Assembly: GCF_016863655.1 (NCBI RefSeq)
Contig: NZ_BOPH01000043.1
Span: 62,001 to 126,000, forward strand
From: Virgisporangium ochraceum
GTDB lineage: Bacteria > Actinomycetota > Actinomycetes > Mycobacteriales > Micromonosporaceae
Direction: 5' to 3'
Length of the DNA: 64,000 bases
This document shows positions 7,694 through 15,551 of this stretch, in pieces. The notes beneath the pieces were generated by a model. It made no database searches. It was not told where the DNA came from and saw only the letters and a list, made by a program, of their open reading frames with translations. Every line of letters starts with the position of its first letter. Position 1 is the stretch's first letter. Both the position numbers and the translations under genes were made by a program.

Positions 7694-9451
7694 TTAGCGG
7701 TAGGCGCGCTCCTGCAGGCGGTACAGGTCGGCGTAGGCGCCGCCCGCGGCCATCAGGTCGTCGTGGCCGCCCTGCTCGGTGACGCGGCCGCCGTCGAGCA
7801 CCACGATGTGGTCGGCCATCCGGACGGTCGTGAAGCGGTGCGCCACCAGCACGGTGACCGCCCCGCGCGCGGTCGCCCCGCGGACCTGCGACACGAAGTG
7901 GTCGAACAGCTCGCGTTCGGCGAGCGGGTCGAGCGCGGCGGTCGGCTCGTCGAGCACCAGGCACAGGGGCGCCCCCCGCATGAGCGAGCGGGCCAGAGCC
8001 AGCCGCTGCCACTGGCCCAGCGACGGCTCCACCCCGCCGAACGCGGCGCCCAGCTGGGTCTCCAGGCCCAGTTCGGTCGGCGCGCCGGCCCGCTCGACCG
8101 CGCTCCGCACCGCCGCGCGGTCACGCACGAACCGCACGTTGCCGATGCCCACGGTCTCGCGGACCAGCAGCCGCAGGCGGGCGAAGTCCTGGAACACGCC
8201 CGACAGCCGCGCCCGCCAGGCGTCGGGGTCCACATCGGACAGTGGCGCACCGTCCACCGTGATCCGTCCCGTGGTCGGTTCGTAGAGACCGGTGAGCAGC
8301 TTCACGAGCGTCGACTTGCCGGCGCCGTTGGCACCCACCACGGCGACGACGCTGCCGGCCGGCAGGCGCAGCGTGACGTCGCGGAGGACATCGTGGTCGC
8401 CGCCGGGATAGCGGAAGCTCACGCCGGTCACCTCGATGCCCGCGGACAGCGTGACCGGCGCGGCGGCGCCCGACCGCCGCGCGGCAGCCGCATACCGGCG
8501 CAGCCACCAGTAGTGCGACACCACCTGCCCGGCCTCCGCTGACGCGGCGAGGCTCTCCAGCACCGTGCGCAGCTGGCTCTGCAACTGCGTGGCGAGCGAG
8601 ACCACGAGCACCGCCGTGCCCACACTCGCCTCGCCGGCCCGGATGAGGTCGGCGACCAGGGTCAGCGCGCCCGCGAACGCCACCGCGTAGAGTGTCCACG
8701 CCGCTCCCTGCCAGGCGGCGCCGCGCAGCCGGGCGCGCGTCTCGCGGTCGGCCGCCTCGTCCCAGAACCCGGCGGCCCGCCGGCTCAGGTCGGCGCCGCC
8801 ACCCGACACCAGGATCTCCTTGGCCGGCTCCGGCTCGACACAGGCCTCGTGCAGCCGCTGCTCGCGCCGGAGCGGTTCGGTTCCGGCGTCACGCGCGTCG
8901 CGCAGCAGGCGGTCGGCCCGCCGGTTCGCGAGGTACAGCGGAACGCCGAGCGCGGCGAGCAGGCACAGCCACGGGCTCACCGACGCCAGCAGGCCGACGG
9001 TCACCACGAGGCCGAGCACGGTGACGAGCGACTCCAGCGCCGACCACGGCATCGCGGCCAGGGCGTGCGAACTGTCGAAGATGCGGTTCCACCGGTCGAT
9101 GTGCGGCGCATACTCCAGGTGGTTGATCGTGGGAATGGACGAGACGAGCCGCTGCACCTCCTCGTTCTGCGCGCCCCGCACGCGCCCGGCGAGGAAGGCC
9201 CGGAGGTTGTTCCCGATCCGCGCCGCGACCGCGGAGACCGTGTAGGCCAACGCACCCAGCGCGATCGCGGCGACGACCCCCCGGGTGTCGCCGGCGGCGC
9301 TGTCGTCCACCAGTTCGCGCTGGCTCAGGCCGATCGCGGCGATCACACCGGCGTGTCCGACCGTGAGCACGCAGAGCAGCACCGCCTGGCGCCGGCCGGC
9401 GCGGAAGGAGCGCCGGGTCATGTGCAGCAGCAGCCGCGCCCAGTCGGTCAT
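7694..9451 (-). CDS. ABC transporter, fused membrane and ATPase domains, subunit 2
   Basis: 585 residues from ATG 9451, which overlaps the stop of the partner gene by ATGA (9448-9451). The N-terminal half has about six membrane segments; the C-terminal half is a complete ATPase: Walker A 'GANGAGKSTLVKLLTGLYEP', Q-loop 'GVFQDFARL', Walker B 'LCLVLDEPTAALD' with the catalytic Glu, and H-loop 'VAHRFTTV'. The signature motif is degenerate, 'PSLGQWQR' instead of LSGGQ. With the intact motif of its partner this predicts a heterodimer with one weakened ATP site. The substrate is unknown; the 'GQWQR' subfamily is common near peptide and lipid exporters of actinomycetes. The RraA-like gene follows 11 bp downstream. 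Confidence 0.92.
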   Translation of the reverse strand: MTDWARLLLHMTRRSFRAGRRQAVLLCVLTVGHAGVIAAIGLSQRELVDDSAAGDTRGVVAAIALGALAYTVSAVAARIGNNLRAFLAGRVRGAQNEEVQRLVSSIPTINHLEYAPHIDRWNRIFDSSHALAAMPWSALESLVTVLGLVVTVGLLASVSPWLCLLAALGVPLYLANRRADRLLRDARDAGTEPLRREQRLHEACVEPEPAKEILVSGGGADLSRRAAGFWDEAADRETRARLRGAAWQGAAWTLYAVAFAGALTLVADLIRAGEASVGTAVLVVSLATQLQSQLRTVLESLAASAEAGQVVSHYWWLRRYAAAARRSGAAAPVTLSAGIEVTGVSFRYPGGDHDVLRDVTLRLPAGSVVAVVGANGAGKSTLVKLLTGLYEPTTGRITVDGAPLSDVDPDAWRARLSGVFQDFARLRLLVRETVGIGNVRFVRDRAAVRSAVERAGAPTELGLETQLGAAFGGVEPSLGQWQRLALARSLMRGAPLCLVLDEPTAALDPLAERELFDHFVSQVRGATARGAVTVLVAHRFTTVRMADHIVVLDGGRVTEQGGHDDLMAAGGAYADLYRLQERAYR

Positions 9452-11217
9452 GCCGGCTCCCCCCGGAAGGCCGCCGCCTGCGCGGTGAAGAACCGGGCGT
9501 ACCCGCCGCCGAGCGCGAGCAGGTCGTCGTGCGTGCCGTCCTCGACCACCCGGCCGTCGCGCAGCAGCAGGATCCGGTCGGCGAACCGCACGGTCGACAT
9601 CCGGTGCGAGATCAGCAGGGTGGTCGCGTCGCGGACACCGGCCACCACCTGCTCGTGGAACTCGGCCTCCGCGCGGACGTCGAGGCTCGCGGTGGGTTCG
9701 TCGAGGACGAGCAGCCGGCGTCCCGCGGTCACCGCGAACAGCACCCGCGCGAGCCCGACGCGTTGCCACTGCCCGCCGGACAGGTCCGTGCCGTCGGTGC
9801 CCTCCCGCCACAGCAGGGTGTCGATGTCCGCCGGTAGGTCCGCGGCACCGGCCCGGCGCAGATGGTCGCGCACCGCGTCGTCGTCGACCGGGTGACCGGG
9901 TGCGGCCGCGGTGACGTTGTCGCGCAGGCTCGCCGGGTACCGCACGAAGTCCTGGAACAGCACCGTGAGCGGTGGCCGCCGCAGGTGCGGCTCGACGCCG
10001 TCGACGGTGATCCGCCCGGAGTCGGGCCGGTAGAGGCCGGCGAGCAGCTTCACGAACGTCGTCTTGCCGGCGCCGTTGGCGCCGACCATCGCCACCGTCT
10101 GTCCAGGGTGGAGCGTCACGGTCAGCCCGTCGAGCGTCGGGGTGGCCTCGCCCGGGTACGAGAAGACCACGTTCTCGAACCGGACCGTGGGCGGCCGCGC
10201 CGCCGGGCCGGCGACGTCGGCGACGGACCCGGCACCGTACAGTGTGGACAGTTCGTCGGCGGCCGCGACCGCGTGCCGCCCGTACTCGATGTCGAACGTC
10301 TCGACGCCGGTCGCGCTGATCGCCAGCACCGCGGTGCCGGCGAGGACGTACGTGATGAGCAGCGCCGGATCGAGGTCGCCCCGCAGCACCGCGACCGCCG
10401 GCGCGGCCAGCACCGCCGTCGCGCCGGCGAGTGCCAGCACGGCCGTCCACCACTGCCGGCGCAGCACCGCGAGCAGCTCCCGCCACACCGGCGCGTAGAT
10501 CCGCGCGATCGCGGCGCGCGTGCGGCCGGCGAACCAGTCGGCGAGCCCGAAGAGCCGCACGTCCTTGGCGGCGAAGTAGACCGCCTGCGACGAGACGTAG
10601 TAGTCGTAGCGCTGGCTCACCGTGTCGGCGTCGAGCATGTCGACGAGCCGCATCCACTGCCGGCGGATGACCGCGCGGAGGACGAGGCCGAGCGCGAGCA
10701 GCCCGACCGCGAGCACGACCGACAACGTGGCGACCAGCGCGGTGGCCGCGACCGTGCTCACCATCCGCAGTACCAGCTCCAGCTGGCCGGCCGCGGCGCC
10801 ACCCGCGGACCGCTCCCGGCCCACCCCGGAACCGGTGTCGACCGCCCGCGACACCCGGTCCTGGAACGCCACGCTCTCCAGCACGTCGAGGCCGGGCACG
10901 GCGGTCGCCACCGCGCGCACCCGGGCGCGGAGATCGCCGTCGATCCGCCGGACCACCAGGGTGCGCACCGGCACGATCAGCAGCCACACCACCTGGTCGA
11001 GGAGGAAGAGCCCGGCCACCAGACCCGCGGCGACGGCCGCCTCGGCCACCGTGCGCGCGGCGAACAACGCGGCGACGAGCCCGCCGACCGCGAGCGCTTG
11101 CGCCACCGGAACGACCGCCCGCACCGTCTGCAGCACCACGAGAAGGGCGGCGGGACGGGGACCCGCCCGGCCCAGGAGGCGGAGCAGCCGGAACCGCACG
11201 GCGATCGCTGACACCAC
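9448..11217 (-). CDS. ABC transporter, fused membrane and ATPase domains, subunit 1
   Basis: 589 residues. The N-terminal six-helix membrane domain includes 'PAALLVVLQTVRAVVPVAQA' and 'LGLVLRAVIRRQWMRLVDML'; the C-terminal ATPase has Walker A 'VGANGAGKTTFVKLLAGLYR', Q-loop 'VLFQDFVRY', intact signature 'LSGGQWQR', Walker B 'LLVLDEPTASLD' and H-loop 'LISHRMSTV'. It is the promoter-proximal gene of a two-gene exporter operon, coupled by a 4-bp overlap to its partner. The start at 11217 is divergent from the flavoprotein gene at 11329; the 111-bp gap must hold both promoters, but I see no clear operator. Probably exports a lipid, peptide or drug; no precursor peptide gene is seen next to it. Confidence 0.92.
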   Translation of the reverse strand: MVSAIAVRFRLLRLLGRAGPRPAALLVVLQTVRAVVPVAQALAVGGLVAALFAARTVAEAAVAAGLVAGLFLLDQVVWLLIVPVRTLVVRRIDGDLRARVRAVATAVPGLDVLESVAFQDRVSRAVDTGSGVGRERSAGGAAAGQLELVLRMVSTVAATALVATLSVVLAVGLLALGLVLRAVIRRQWMRLVDMLDADTVSQRYDYYVSSQAVYFAAKDVRLFGLADWFAGRTRAAIARIYAPVWRELLAVLRRQWWTAVLALAGATAVLAAPAVAVLRGDLDPALLITYVLAGTAVLAISATGVETFDIEYGRHAVAAADELSTLYGAGSVADVAGPAARPPTVRFENVVFSYPGEATPTLDGLTVTLHPGQTVAMVGANGAGKTTFVKLLAGLYRPDSGRITVDGVEPHLRRPPLTVLFQDFVRYPASLRDNVTAAAPGHPVDDDAVRDHLRRAGAADLPADIDTLLWREGTDGTDLSGGQWQRVGLARVLFAVTAGRRLLVLDEPTASLDVRAEAEFHEQVVAGVRDATTLLISHRMSTVRFADRILLLRDGRVVEDGTHDDLLALGGGYARFFTAQAAAFRGEPA

Positions 11218-11328
11218 CGTCGATGTCTACCCGGGTCGGTGGCGGGCGGCAAGCGGATTGTGGAGGTCCCGCGCGGATAGCGTGCAGGCTGTCGCGCGGC
11301 GCCGACGACGCGCCTACCGTCGCTGACC

Positions 11329-12474
11329 GTGGACACAGTGGACGTACTGGTCGTCGGTGCCGGGCTCGCCGGGCTGCACACCGCCCGCCTGCTCGCCGCG
11401 CAGGGCTTCGACGTGCTGGTGGTCGACCGGCGCCGGTCGCTGTCGGTGGGCATCCGCACCACCGGAATCTTCGTTCGCCGCACGCTCGACGACTTCGACC
11501 TGCCCGACCACGTGCTCGGTCCGGGCGTGCGCGACGTGCTGCTGTACCCGCCGTCGCGCCGCTCGCCGGTGCGGCTCACCAGCGACCGCGACGAGTACCG
11601 CGTCGCCGACATGGCGGCCGTGTACGCGCACGCGCTGCACCGCGCCGAGGCGGCCGGCGCGCGCGTCCGGTTGGGCGTCCGCCTCCGCGCGACACGCGAC
11701 GGCGTGGCGACGTTCGAGGGCGCCGACCCGGTGACCGCGCGGTTCGTCGTCGGCGCCGACGGGGCCCGCTCCCGCGTCGCCCGGAGCCTCGGCCTGGACG
11801 TCAACCGGCGGCTGCTCGTCGGTGCCGAGGTGCTGTTCCCGGTCACCCCGAAGGCCACCACACCGGTGTTCCACTGCGTGCTCGACCCGCGCGTGGCGCC
11901 CGGGTACCTGGCCTGGGTCATCGACGACGGTCGGCACGCGCACGTCGGCGTCGCCGGGTACCCGCGCGCGATGCGGGCGGGCGCACGCCGTCTCCTCGAC
12001 GCGTTCGCCGCCGACGCGCCCGGCGGCCCCACGGCGGCCGGCCCGGTCGAACGCCGTGGCGGCCCGATCCCGGTCGGCGGGGTGCTGCGCCGGTTGGCGT
12101 GCCCGGCCGGGCTGCTCGTCGGCGACGCGGCCGGCGCGGTCTCCCCGCTGACCGCCGGCGGCCTCGACCCGTGCCTGCGCATGTCGGAGCTGGCGGCGGC
12201 CGTGACCACCGCGTTCCTCAACCGCGGCGACCCGCGCGTGCTGAACCGCTACAACGGAACCGACCTGCGGGCCCGGTTCCGCGGACGGCTGCTGCTGCGC
12301 CGGACGTTCGCCGGCATCCGCACCACGGCGGCGGCGGAGGCGGCCGTCGCCGTGCTGCGCACCCGCGCCGGACGGGCCGCCGCGGCCCGGATCCTGTTCG
12401 GCGACGGCTCGTTCCCCGACCCGCCCGCTACAGCGGGAACATTGGTAACCACCGGTCGGCGTCGAGGAAGGTGA
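11329..12474 (+). CDS. FAD-dependent oxidoreductase (geranylgeranyl reductase/halogenase-like)
   Basis: 381 residues from GTG 11329. The dinucleotide-binding N-terminus is exact ('VDVLVVGAGLAGLHTARLLA', then 'VLVVDRRRS'); the mid-protein DG motif is 'ARFVVGADGARSRVARSL', and the second FAD motif is 'GLLVGDAAGAVSPLTAGGLD'. This is the layout of group A flavoprotein monooxygenases, geranylgeranyl reductases and halogenases. The absence of a tryptophan-halogenase WxWxIP motif argues against halogenase. It is isolated between the ABC exporter and the sigma factor, so no pathway can be assigned. Its 3' end overlaps the convergent sigma factor gene by 47 bp, coding in both strands. Confidence 0.88.
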   Translation: MDTVDVLVVGAGLAGLHTARLLAAQGFDVLVVDRRRSLSVGIRTTGIFVRRTLDDFDLPDHVLGPGVRDVLLYPPSRRSPVRLTSDRDEYRVADMAAVYAHALHRAEAAGARVRLGVRLRATRDGVATFEGADPVTARFVVGADGARSRVARSLGLDVNRRLLVGAEVLFPVTPKATTPVFHCVLDPRVAPGYLAWVIDDGRHAHVGVAGYPRAMRAGARRLLDAFAADAPGGPTAAGPVERRGGPIPVGGVLRRLACPAGLLVGDAAGAVSPLTAGGLDPCLRMSELAAAVTTAFLNRGDPRVLNRYNGTDLRARFRGRLLLRRTFAGIRTTAAAEAAVAVLRTRAGRAAAARILFGDGSFPDPPATAGTLVTTGRRRGR

Positions 12475-13345
12475 CGGTGTCGGTGACCGCGCCGCCCGCG
12501 ACGGTGAACACCTGCAGTGCGAACGGCCGGTGCGTGCCGTCGGGGCCCGGACGCGTCTGCCAGAACGCCGGCGATCCGTTCGCCCGCACCGGAACCAGCC
12601 GGGCGCCGTCGCACGACGCGCCGGGCGCCAGCATCACCTGCCGGAGGTGCTCGCGACCCCGCAGCCACCACGCGAACGGCGGCATCGACGTCGTGGCGTC
12701 CTCGTGCAGCAGCGACACGAGCGTCTCGACGTCGTGGCGCTCGAACGCGGCGCAGTAGCGGTCGAGGAGGTCGCGCTGCGCGGGGTCGTCGGGCCGCCAC
12801 GGTTCGCCCGGCGCGGGTGCGTGGGAGCGTAACGTCGCCCGTGACCGTTGCAGGGCGCTGTTCACCGACGCGACGGTCGTCTCCAGAAGGCGGGCGGTCT
12901 CCTCGGCCGACCAGCACAGCACGTCGCGCAGGATCAGCACCGCGCGCTGGCGCGGCGGCAGGTGCTGCAGCGCGGCGACGAACGCCAACCGGATCGTCTC
13001 CCGCTGCACGGCGGTGTCCTCGGGCAGCACGCGGCTGTCGGGAACCGGGTGGATCCACCGCTCGTCCGGCACCGGCGCGTCGAAGCCGTCGCCGGGCTTC
13101 GACGCCGGGCCGAGGTCCATCGCGAGGGCGCGGCGCTGGGCGCTGCGGAGCATGTCGAGGCACACGTTGGTGGCGATGCGGTACAGCCAGGTGCGCGGCG
13201 ACCCCCGCCGGGCGTCGTACCGGTCGGCCGCGCGCCAGGCCCGCACGAACGTCTCCTGCACGGCGTCCTCGGCCTCGAACCCGGAGCCGAGCATCCGGTA
13301 GCAGTAACCGGTCAGCTCCACCCGGTACGGCTCCGTCTCCCACAC
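12428..13345 (-). CDS. ECF sigma factor with C-terminal NTF2/SnoaL-like domain
   Basis: 305 residues from GTG 13345. Region 2 is clear ('GSGFEAEDAVQETFVRAWRA', 'RTWLYRIATNVCLDMLRSAQ') and region 4 likewise ('LPPRQRAVLILRDVLCWSAE', 'TVASVNSALQRSRATL'). After region 4 comes about 100 residues of SnoaL/NTF2-like domain ('LLDRYCAAFERHDVETLVSL', 'MPPFAWWLRGREHLRQVM'). Such fusions regulate the sigma factor from within, replacing an anti-sigma factor; the overall length and the 'PPFAWWLRGRE' box resemble the TIGR02960 group. It probably directs its own promoter and the divergent maleylpyruvate isomerase-like gene, only 16 bp away. Longer in-frame starts exist up to 13759 but have no family support. 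Confidence 0.92.
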   Translation of the reverse strand: MWETEPYRVELTGYCYRMLGSGFEAEDAVQETFVRAWRAADRYDARRGSPRTWLYRIATNVCLDMLRSAQRRALAMDLGPASKPGDGFDAPVPDERWIHPVPDSRVLPEDTAVQRETIRLAFVAALQHLPPRQRAVLILRDVLCWSAEETARLLETTVASVNSALQRSRATLRSHAPAPGEPWRPDDPAQRDLLDRYCAAFERHDVETLVSLLHEDATTSMPPFAWWLRGREHLRQVMLAPGASCDGARLVPVRANGSPAFWQTRPGPDGTHRPFALQVFTVAGGAVTDTVTFLDADRWLPMFPL

Positions 13346-13361
13346 GTGTCCGACCCTACCG

Positions 13362-14021
13362 ATGAGTTCGCCGCGCCCGTCCCGTATGCCCTTCATGACC
13401 GACGACATCATGGCCGCGGTGACCGCCGAGCGCACCGACCACGCCGACCTGCTCGCCACGCTCGACCCGGGGCAGTGGGACGCGCCGACCCTCTGCGCCG
13501 GCTGGCGGGTGAAGGAGGTGGTCGCCCACACGACGATGCCGTTCCGCACCTCGGTCGGACGGTTCGCGCTCGACCTCATCCGGGCCCGCGGGAACTTCGA
13601 CCGCATGGCCGACCGCGCCGCCCGCCGCGACGCGGCCCGGCTCACGACCGCGCACCTGCTGCGATCGGTGCGCGACAACGTCGCCCACCCGTGGAAGCCG
13701 CCGGGCGGCGGCCTCGCCGGCGCGCTGTCGCACGACGTCATCCACGGCCTCGACATCACCGTCGGGCTCGGCCTCGACCGCCGGGTGCCGGTCGGGCGCC
13801 TGGCGCTCGTCTTCGACGCGATGACCCCGCGGAGCGTCGGCTACTTCGGCACCGACCTCGACGGCGTGCGGTTGGAGGCGACCGATCTCGACTGGAGCCA
13901 CGGCACCGGAAGGCCCGTGCGCGGGCTGGCGCAGCATCTGCTGCTCGTCGTGTGCGGCCGCCGCCTGCCACCGGGCCTTCTCGACGGTGACCGGGCCGAG
14001 CGCTACACGCGGACCGCCTGA
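13362..14021 (+). CDS. Maleylpyruvate isomerase-like family protein (TIGR03083-like)
   Basis: 219 residues if started at ATG 13362; ATG 13386 and 13395 are equally possible and would be closer to the conserved 'MTDDIMAAVTAERTDHADLL'. The DinB-fold N-terminus shows 'LDPGQWDAPTLCAGWRVKEV' and 'VAHTTMPFR', where 'TLCAGW' and the following His are family hallmarks; the second metal His is in 'ALSHDVIHGLDITVGLG'. It is divergent from an ECF sigma factor gene with a 16-bp gap, so at least one promoter lies inside the opposite gene. The family includes mycothiol-dependent isomerases and anti-sigma-like proteins, which makes functional linkage to the sigma factor plausible but unproven. Confidence 0.85.
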   Translation: MSSPRPSRMPFMTDDIMAAVTAERTDHADLLATLDPGQWDAPTLCAGWRVKEVVAHTTMPFRTSVGRFALDLIRARGNFDRMADRAARRDAARLTTAHLLRSVRDNVAHPWKPPGGGLAGALSHDVIHGLDITVGLGLDRRVPVGRLALVFDAMTPRSVGYFGTDLDGVRLEATDLDWSHGTGRPVRGLAQHLLLVVCGRRLPPGLLDGDRAERYTRTA

Positions 14022-14057
14022 AGCCGCCGCAGCCCCTCGTAGGACGGCGTACCAGGC

Positions 14058-14490
14058 ACGGCCGTGTAGGGCACGGCGCGAACAAGGGAATCGGGCTCGA
14101 GGTGGCCCGCGGGCTGGTGCGGGCCGGGGGTGCGGGTGCTGCTGGGTGCCGCGACCTCGCGCGGGGAACGGAGGCCGCCGCCGGGCTGGGTCCGCTGGCC
14201 TCGCCCGTGCCGCTGGACGTCACCGCCCCCGGCGGCGGGATCCCGATGATGGCCTGCAACGCCTCGAAGGCCGCGCTCAACGGTCTCACGATCGCGTACG
14301 CGGCCGATCTCCGCGAGGCCGGTATCGCGGTCAACGCGGCGGACCCCGGGTACTGCGCGACGGATCTCAACAACCACACCGGCACCCGCACCGCGGCGGA
14401 GGGCGCGGCGGTGGTGGTCCGGCTGGCCCTGCTCCCGGGTCCGGCACCACCGCCGGCTTCCACGACGACGCCGGTCAGGTCCCCTGGTAG
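14058..14490 (+). pseudogene. Short-chain dehydrogenase remnant, frameshifted and internally deleted
   Basis: Pieces of an SDR gene lie in order but in different frames. They are 'GANKGIGLEVARGLVRAG' from 14075; a disturbed strand region that reads 'GVRVLLGA' one frame over and returns at 'RDLARGTEAAAGLG'; 'PLDVT'; then, after loss of roughly 80 residues, 'NASKAALNGLTIAYAADLRE' and 'IAVNAADPGYCATDLNNHTG'; and finally, after another shift near 14440, the typical SDR end 'TAGFHDDAGQVPW' with a stop at 14488-14490. The catalytic Tyr of the YxxxK motif has become Cys ('CNASK'). The middle section with the catalytic Ser is missing. Clearly inactive. It overlaps the end of the convergent nucleosidase gene by 16 bp. 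Confidence 0.85.
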
Positions 14491-15248
14491 CCGGCCAGCT
14501 GGTGGAGCAGCAGCGTCCACAGCACGATGGCCGCGGCGTGGGACGCCGCGGCCACGTGCCGGTCGTCCTTGGCCGGGTCGGCGTGGTCGGTGACGCCCTT
14601 GACCACCGCCCAGGCCGGGACCCCGAGCAGGTGCGCCGTGGTGGCGACCGCGGCGGCCTCCATGTCGAGGCCCACGACGTGCCGTCCGCCGAGCGCCGCC
14701 AGCCGGTGCCAGATCCGGCCGTCCTTGACCACCGTGCTGCCGCTGACCATCGGCCCGACCACGACCCGCTCCTCGATCGACGACAGGTCCTGTGCGACGC
14801 GCACCCACGCGTCGGGCATCGGCACCTGACGGTGGTTCGCGGCGAAACCGTCCACTGTGGAGTGTCCCTCGTCGTAGACGTAGGTGCTGTCGGCGACGAC
14901 CACGTCGCCGAGGCCGACCGCCGACGGGTTCCCCGCGCAGATGCCGGCCATCGCCAGGCACCGCGGCCGTAGCCGTTCGGCGAGGGCCGCCGCCGTGGCC
15001 GCGGCCGCGATGCACCCGGGCCGGGTGGCCCGCGCGAGCGCGACCCGCACCGTCGACCCGTCGGCCATCACGTAGGAACCGGTGTCGTAGGGCGTCGGCC
15101 CGTGCGGGTCCGCCCGGTGCCACGCGACCACACCGGGGTGGCCGGCGGTCCCGGCCGTGCCGGCGGCGGCCATCGCCCGGTGCTCCACCGGCAGCGCGGT
15201 GACGACCACCGCGTCGACCACCCGTACGACTGTCGCTGTCCGGTTCAT
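14475..15248 (-). CDS. 5'-methylthioadenosine/S-adenosylhomocysteine nucleosidase-like protein
   Basis: 257 residues from ATG 15248, with a strong ribosome binding site (GGAGG, 5 bases upstream). Phosphorylase-superfamily landmarks are present: 'VDAVVVTALPVEHRAM' at the N-terminus, 'MAGICAGNPSAVGLGDVVVA' in the middle, 'GLDMEAAAVATTAHLLGVPA' with the substrate-binding Glu, and 'VVKGVTDHADPAKDDR' with the catalytic Asp. These enzymes remove adenine from methylthioadenosine or S-adenosylhomocysteine. Variants of this domain also occur as effectors in defence proteins, but this one stands alone and is full length, so a housekeeping or nucleoside-salvage role is more likely. It is divergent from the chitinase gene; the DasR box at 15449 may affect both. 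The 3' end runs into an SDR pseudogene. Confidence 0.87.
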   Translation of the reverse strand: MNRTATVVRVVDAVVVTALPVEHRAMAAAGTAGTAGHPGVVAWHRADPHGPTPYDTGSYVMADGSTVRVALARATRPGCIAAAATAAALAERLRPRCLAMAGICAGNPSAVGLGDVVVADSTYVYDEGHSTVDGFAANHRQVPMPDAWVRVAQDLSSIEERVVVGPMVSGSTVVKDGRIWHRLAALGGRHVVGLDMEAAAVATTAHLLGVPAWAVVKGVTDHADPAKDDRHVAAASHAAAIVLWTLLLHQLAGYQGT

Positions 15249-15302
15249 GGGCGCCTCCTCACCTCGCGGTTGGGAAGACCATGAGGTGACCGGTTGCGCG
15301 CG

Positions 15303-15324
15303 GCCTTGCAGCCGCCTTGCAGCC
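15303..15324. repeat. 11-bp perfect tandem repeat upstream of chitinase promoter
   Basis: GCCTTGCAGCC occurs twice head to tail, about 90 bp upstream of the proposed -35. Streptomyces chitinase promoters carry short direct repeats recognised by activators, but this sequence differs from that 12-bp consensus, so the role is open. Confidence 0.5.
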
Positions 15325-15413
15325 CTGTTGCCGGGCGGCTGGCGGGCCGGGTGTCGGAACTCGCACAGTCCGCACACGCGCGGCCCGCCACCGGCCGCGA
15401 CTGCCGTGGGGCA

Positions 15414-15442
15414 TTGACGCCGGGCGACGCGGAACGTAGTTT
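15414..15442 (+). promoter_or_regulatory. Putative chitinase promoter (TTGACG-N17-TAGTTT)
   Basis: TTGACG at 15414-15419 and TAGTTT at 15437-15442 are separated by exactly 17 bases, close to the consensus for the main sigma factor. Transcription would begin about 15449, inside the DasR-like box, leaving a leader of about 100 bases before GTG 15552. Confidence 0.55.
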
Positions 15443-15448
15443 CACCGC

Positions 15449-15464
15449 ACTGGTATAGGCCACT
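15449..15464. promoter_or_regulatory. DasR-responsive element (dre)
   Basis: ACTGGTATAGGCCACT matches the dre consensus ACTGGTCTAGACCACT at 14 of 16 positions. It lies at the predicted transcription start of the chitinase gene. DasR, the GntR-family N-acetylglucosamine regulator of actinomycetes, represses chitinolytic genes through such boxes until glucosamine-6-phosphate rises. The consensus is from established knowledge; the site in this genome is inferred. Confidence 0.75.
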
Positions 15465-15551
15465 TACACCGTGCCGTGACCCCGGCTGTCGGGCGGGACA
15501 GCCGTGCTCGCGGAACGGGCGCCTGTCGCTGCGCGAACGCTGGAGGACCGT

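Larger units (their letters stand above)
15249..15551. other. Divergent intergenic region between nucleosidase and chitinase
   Basis: About 300 bp with no convincing gene. It holds a perfect 11-bp tandem repeat at 15303-15324, a promoter-like pair at 15414-15442 and a DasR-like box at 15449-15464 (listed separately). The stretch in between is GC-rich with no other clear signal. Confidence 0.6.

Noticed and set aside
14475..15248. Nucleosidase as a defence effector
   Set aside because: It is a single-domain protein with normal MTA/SAH nucleosidase motifs and no partner sensor, TIR, NACHT or CBASS gene nearby.
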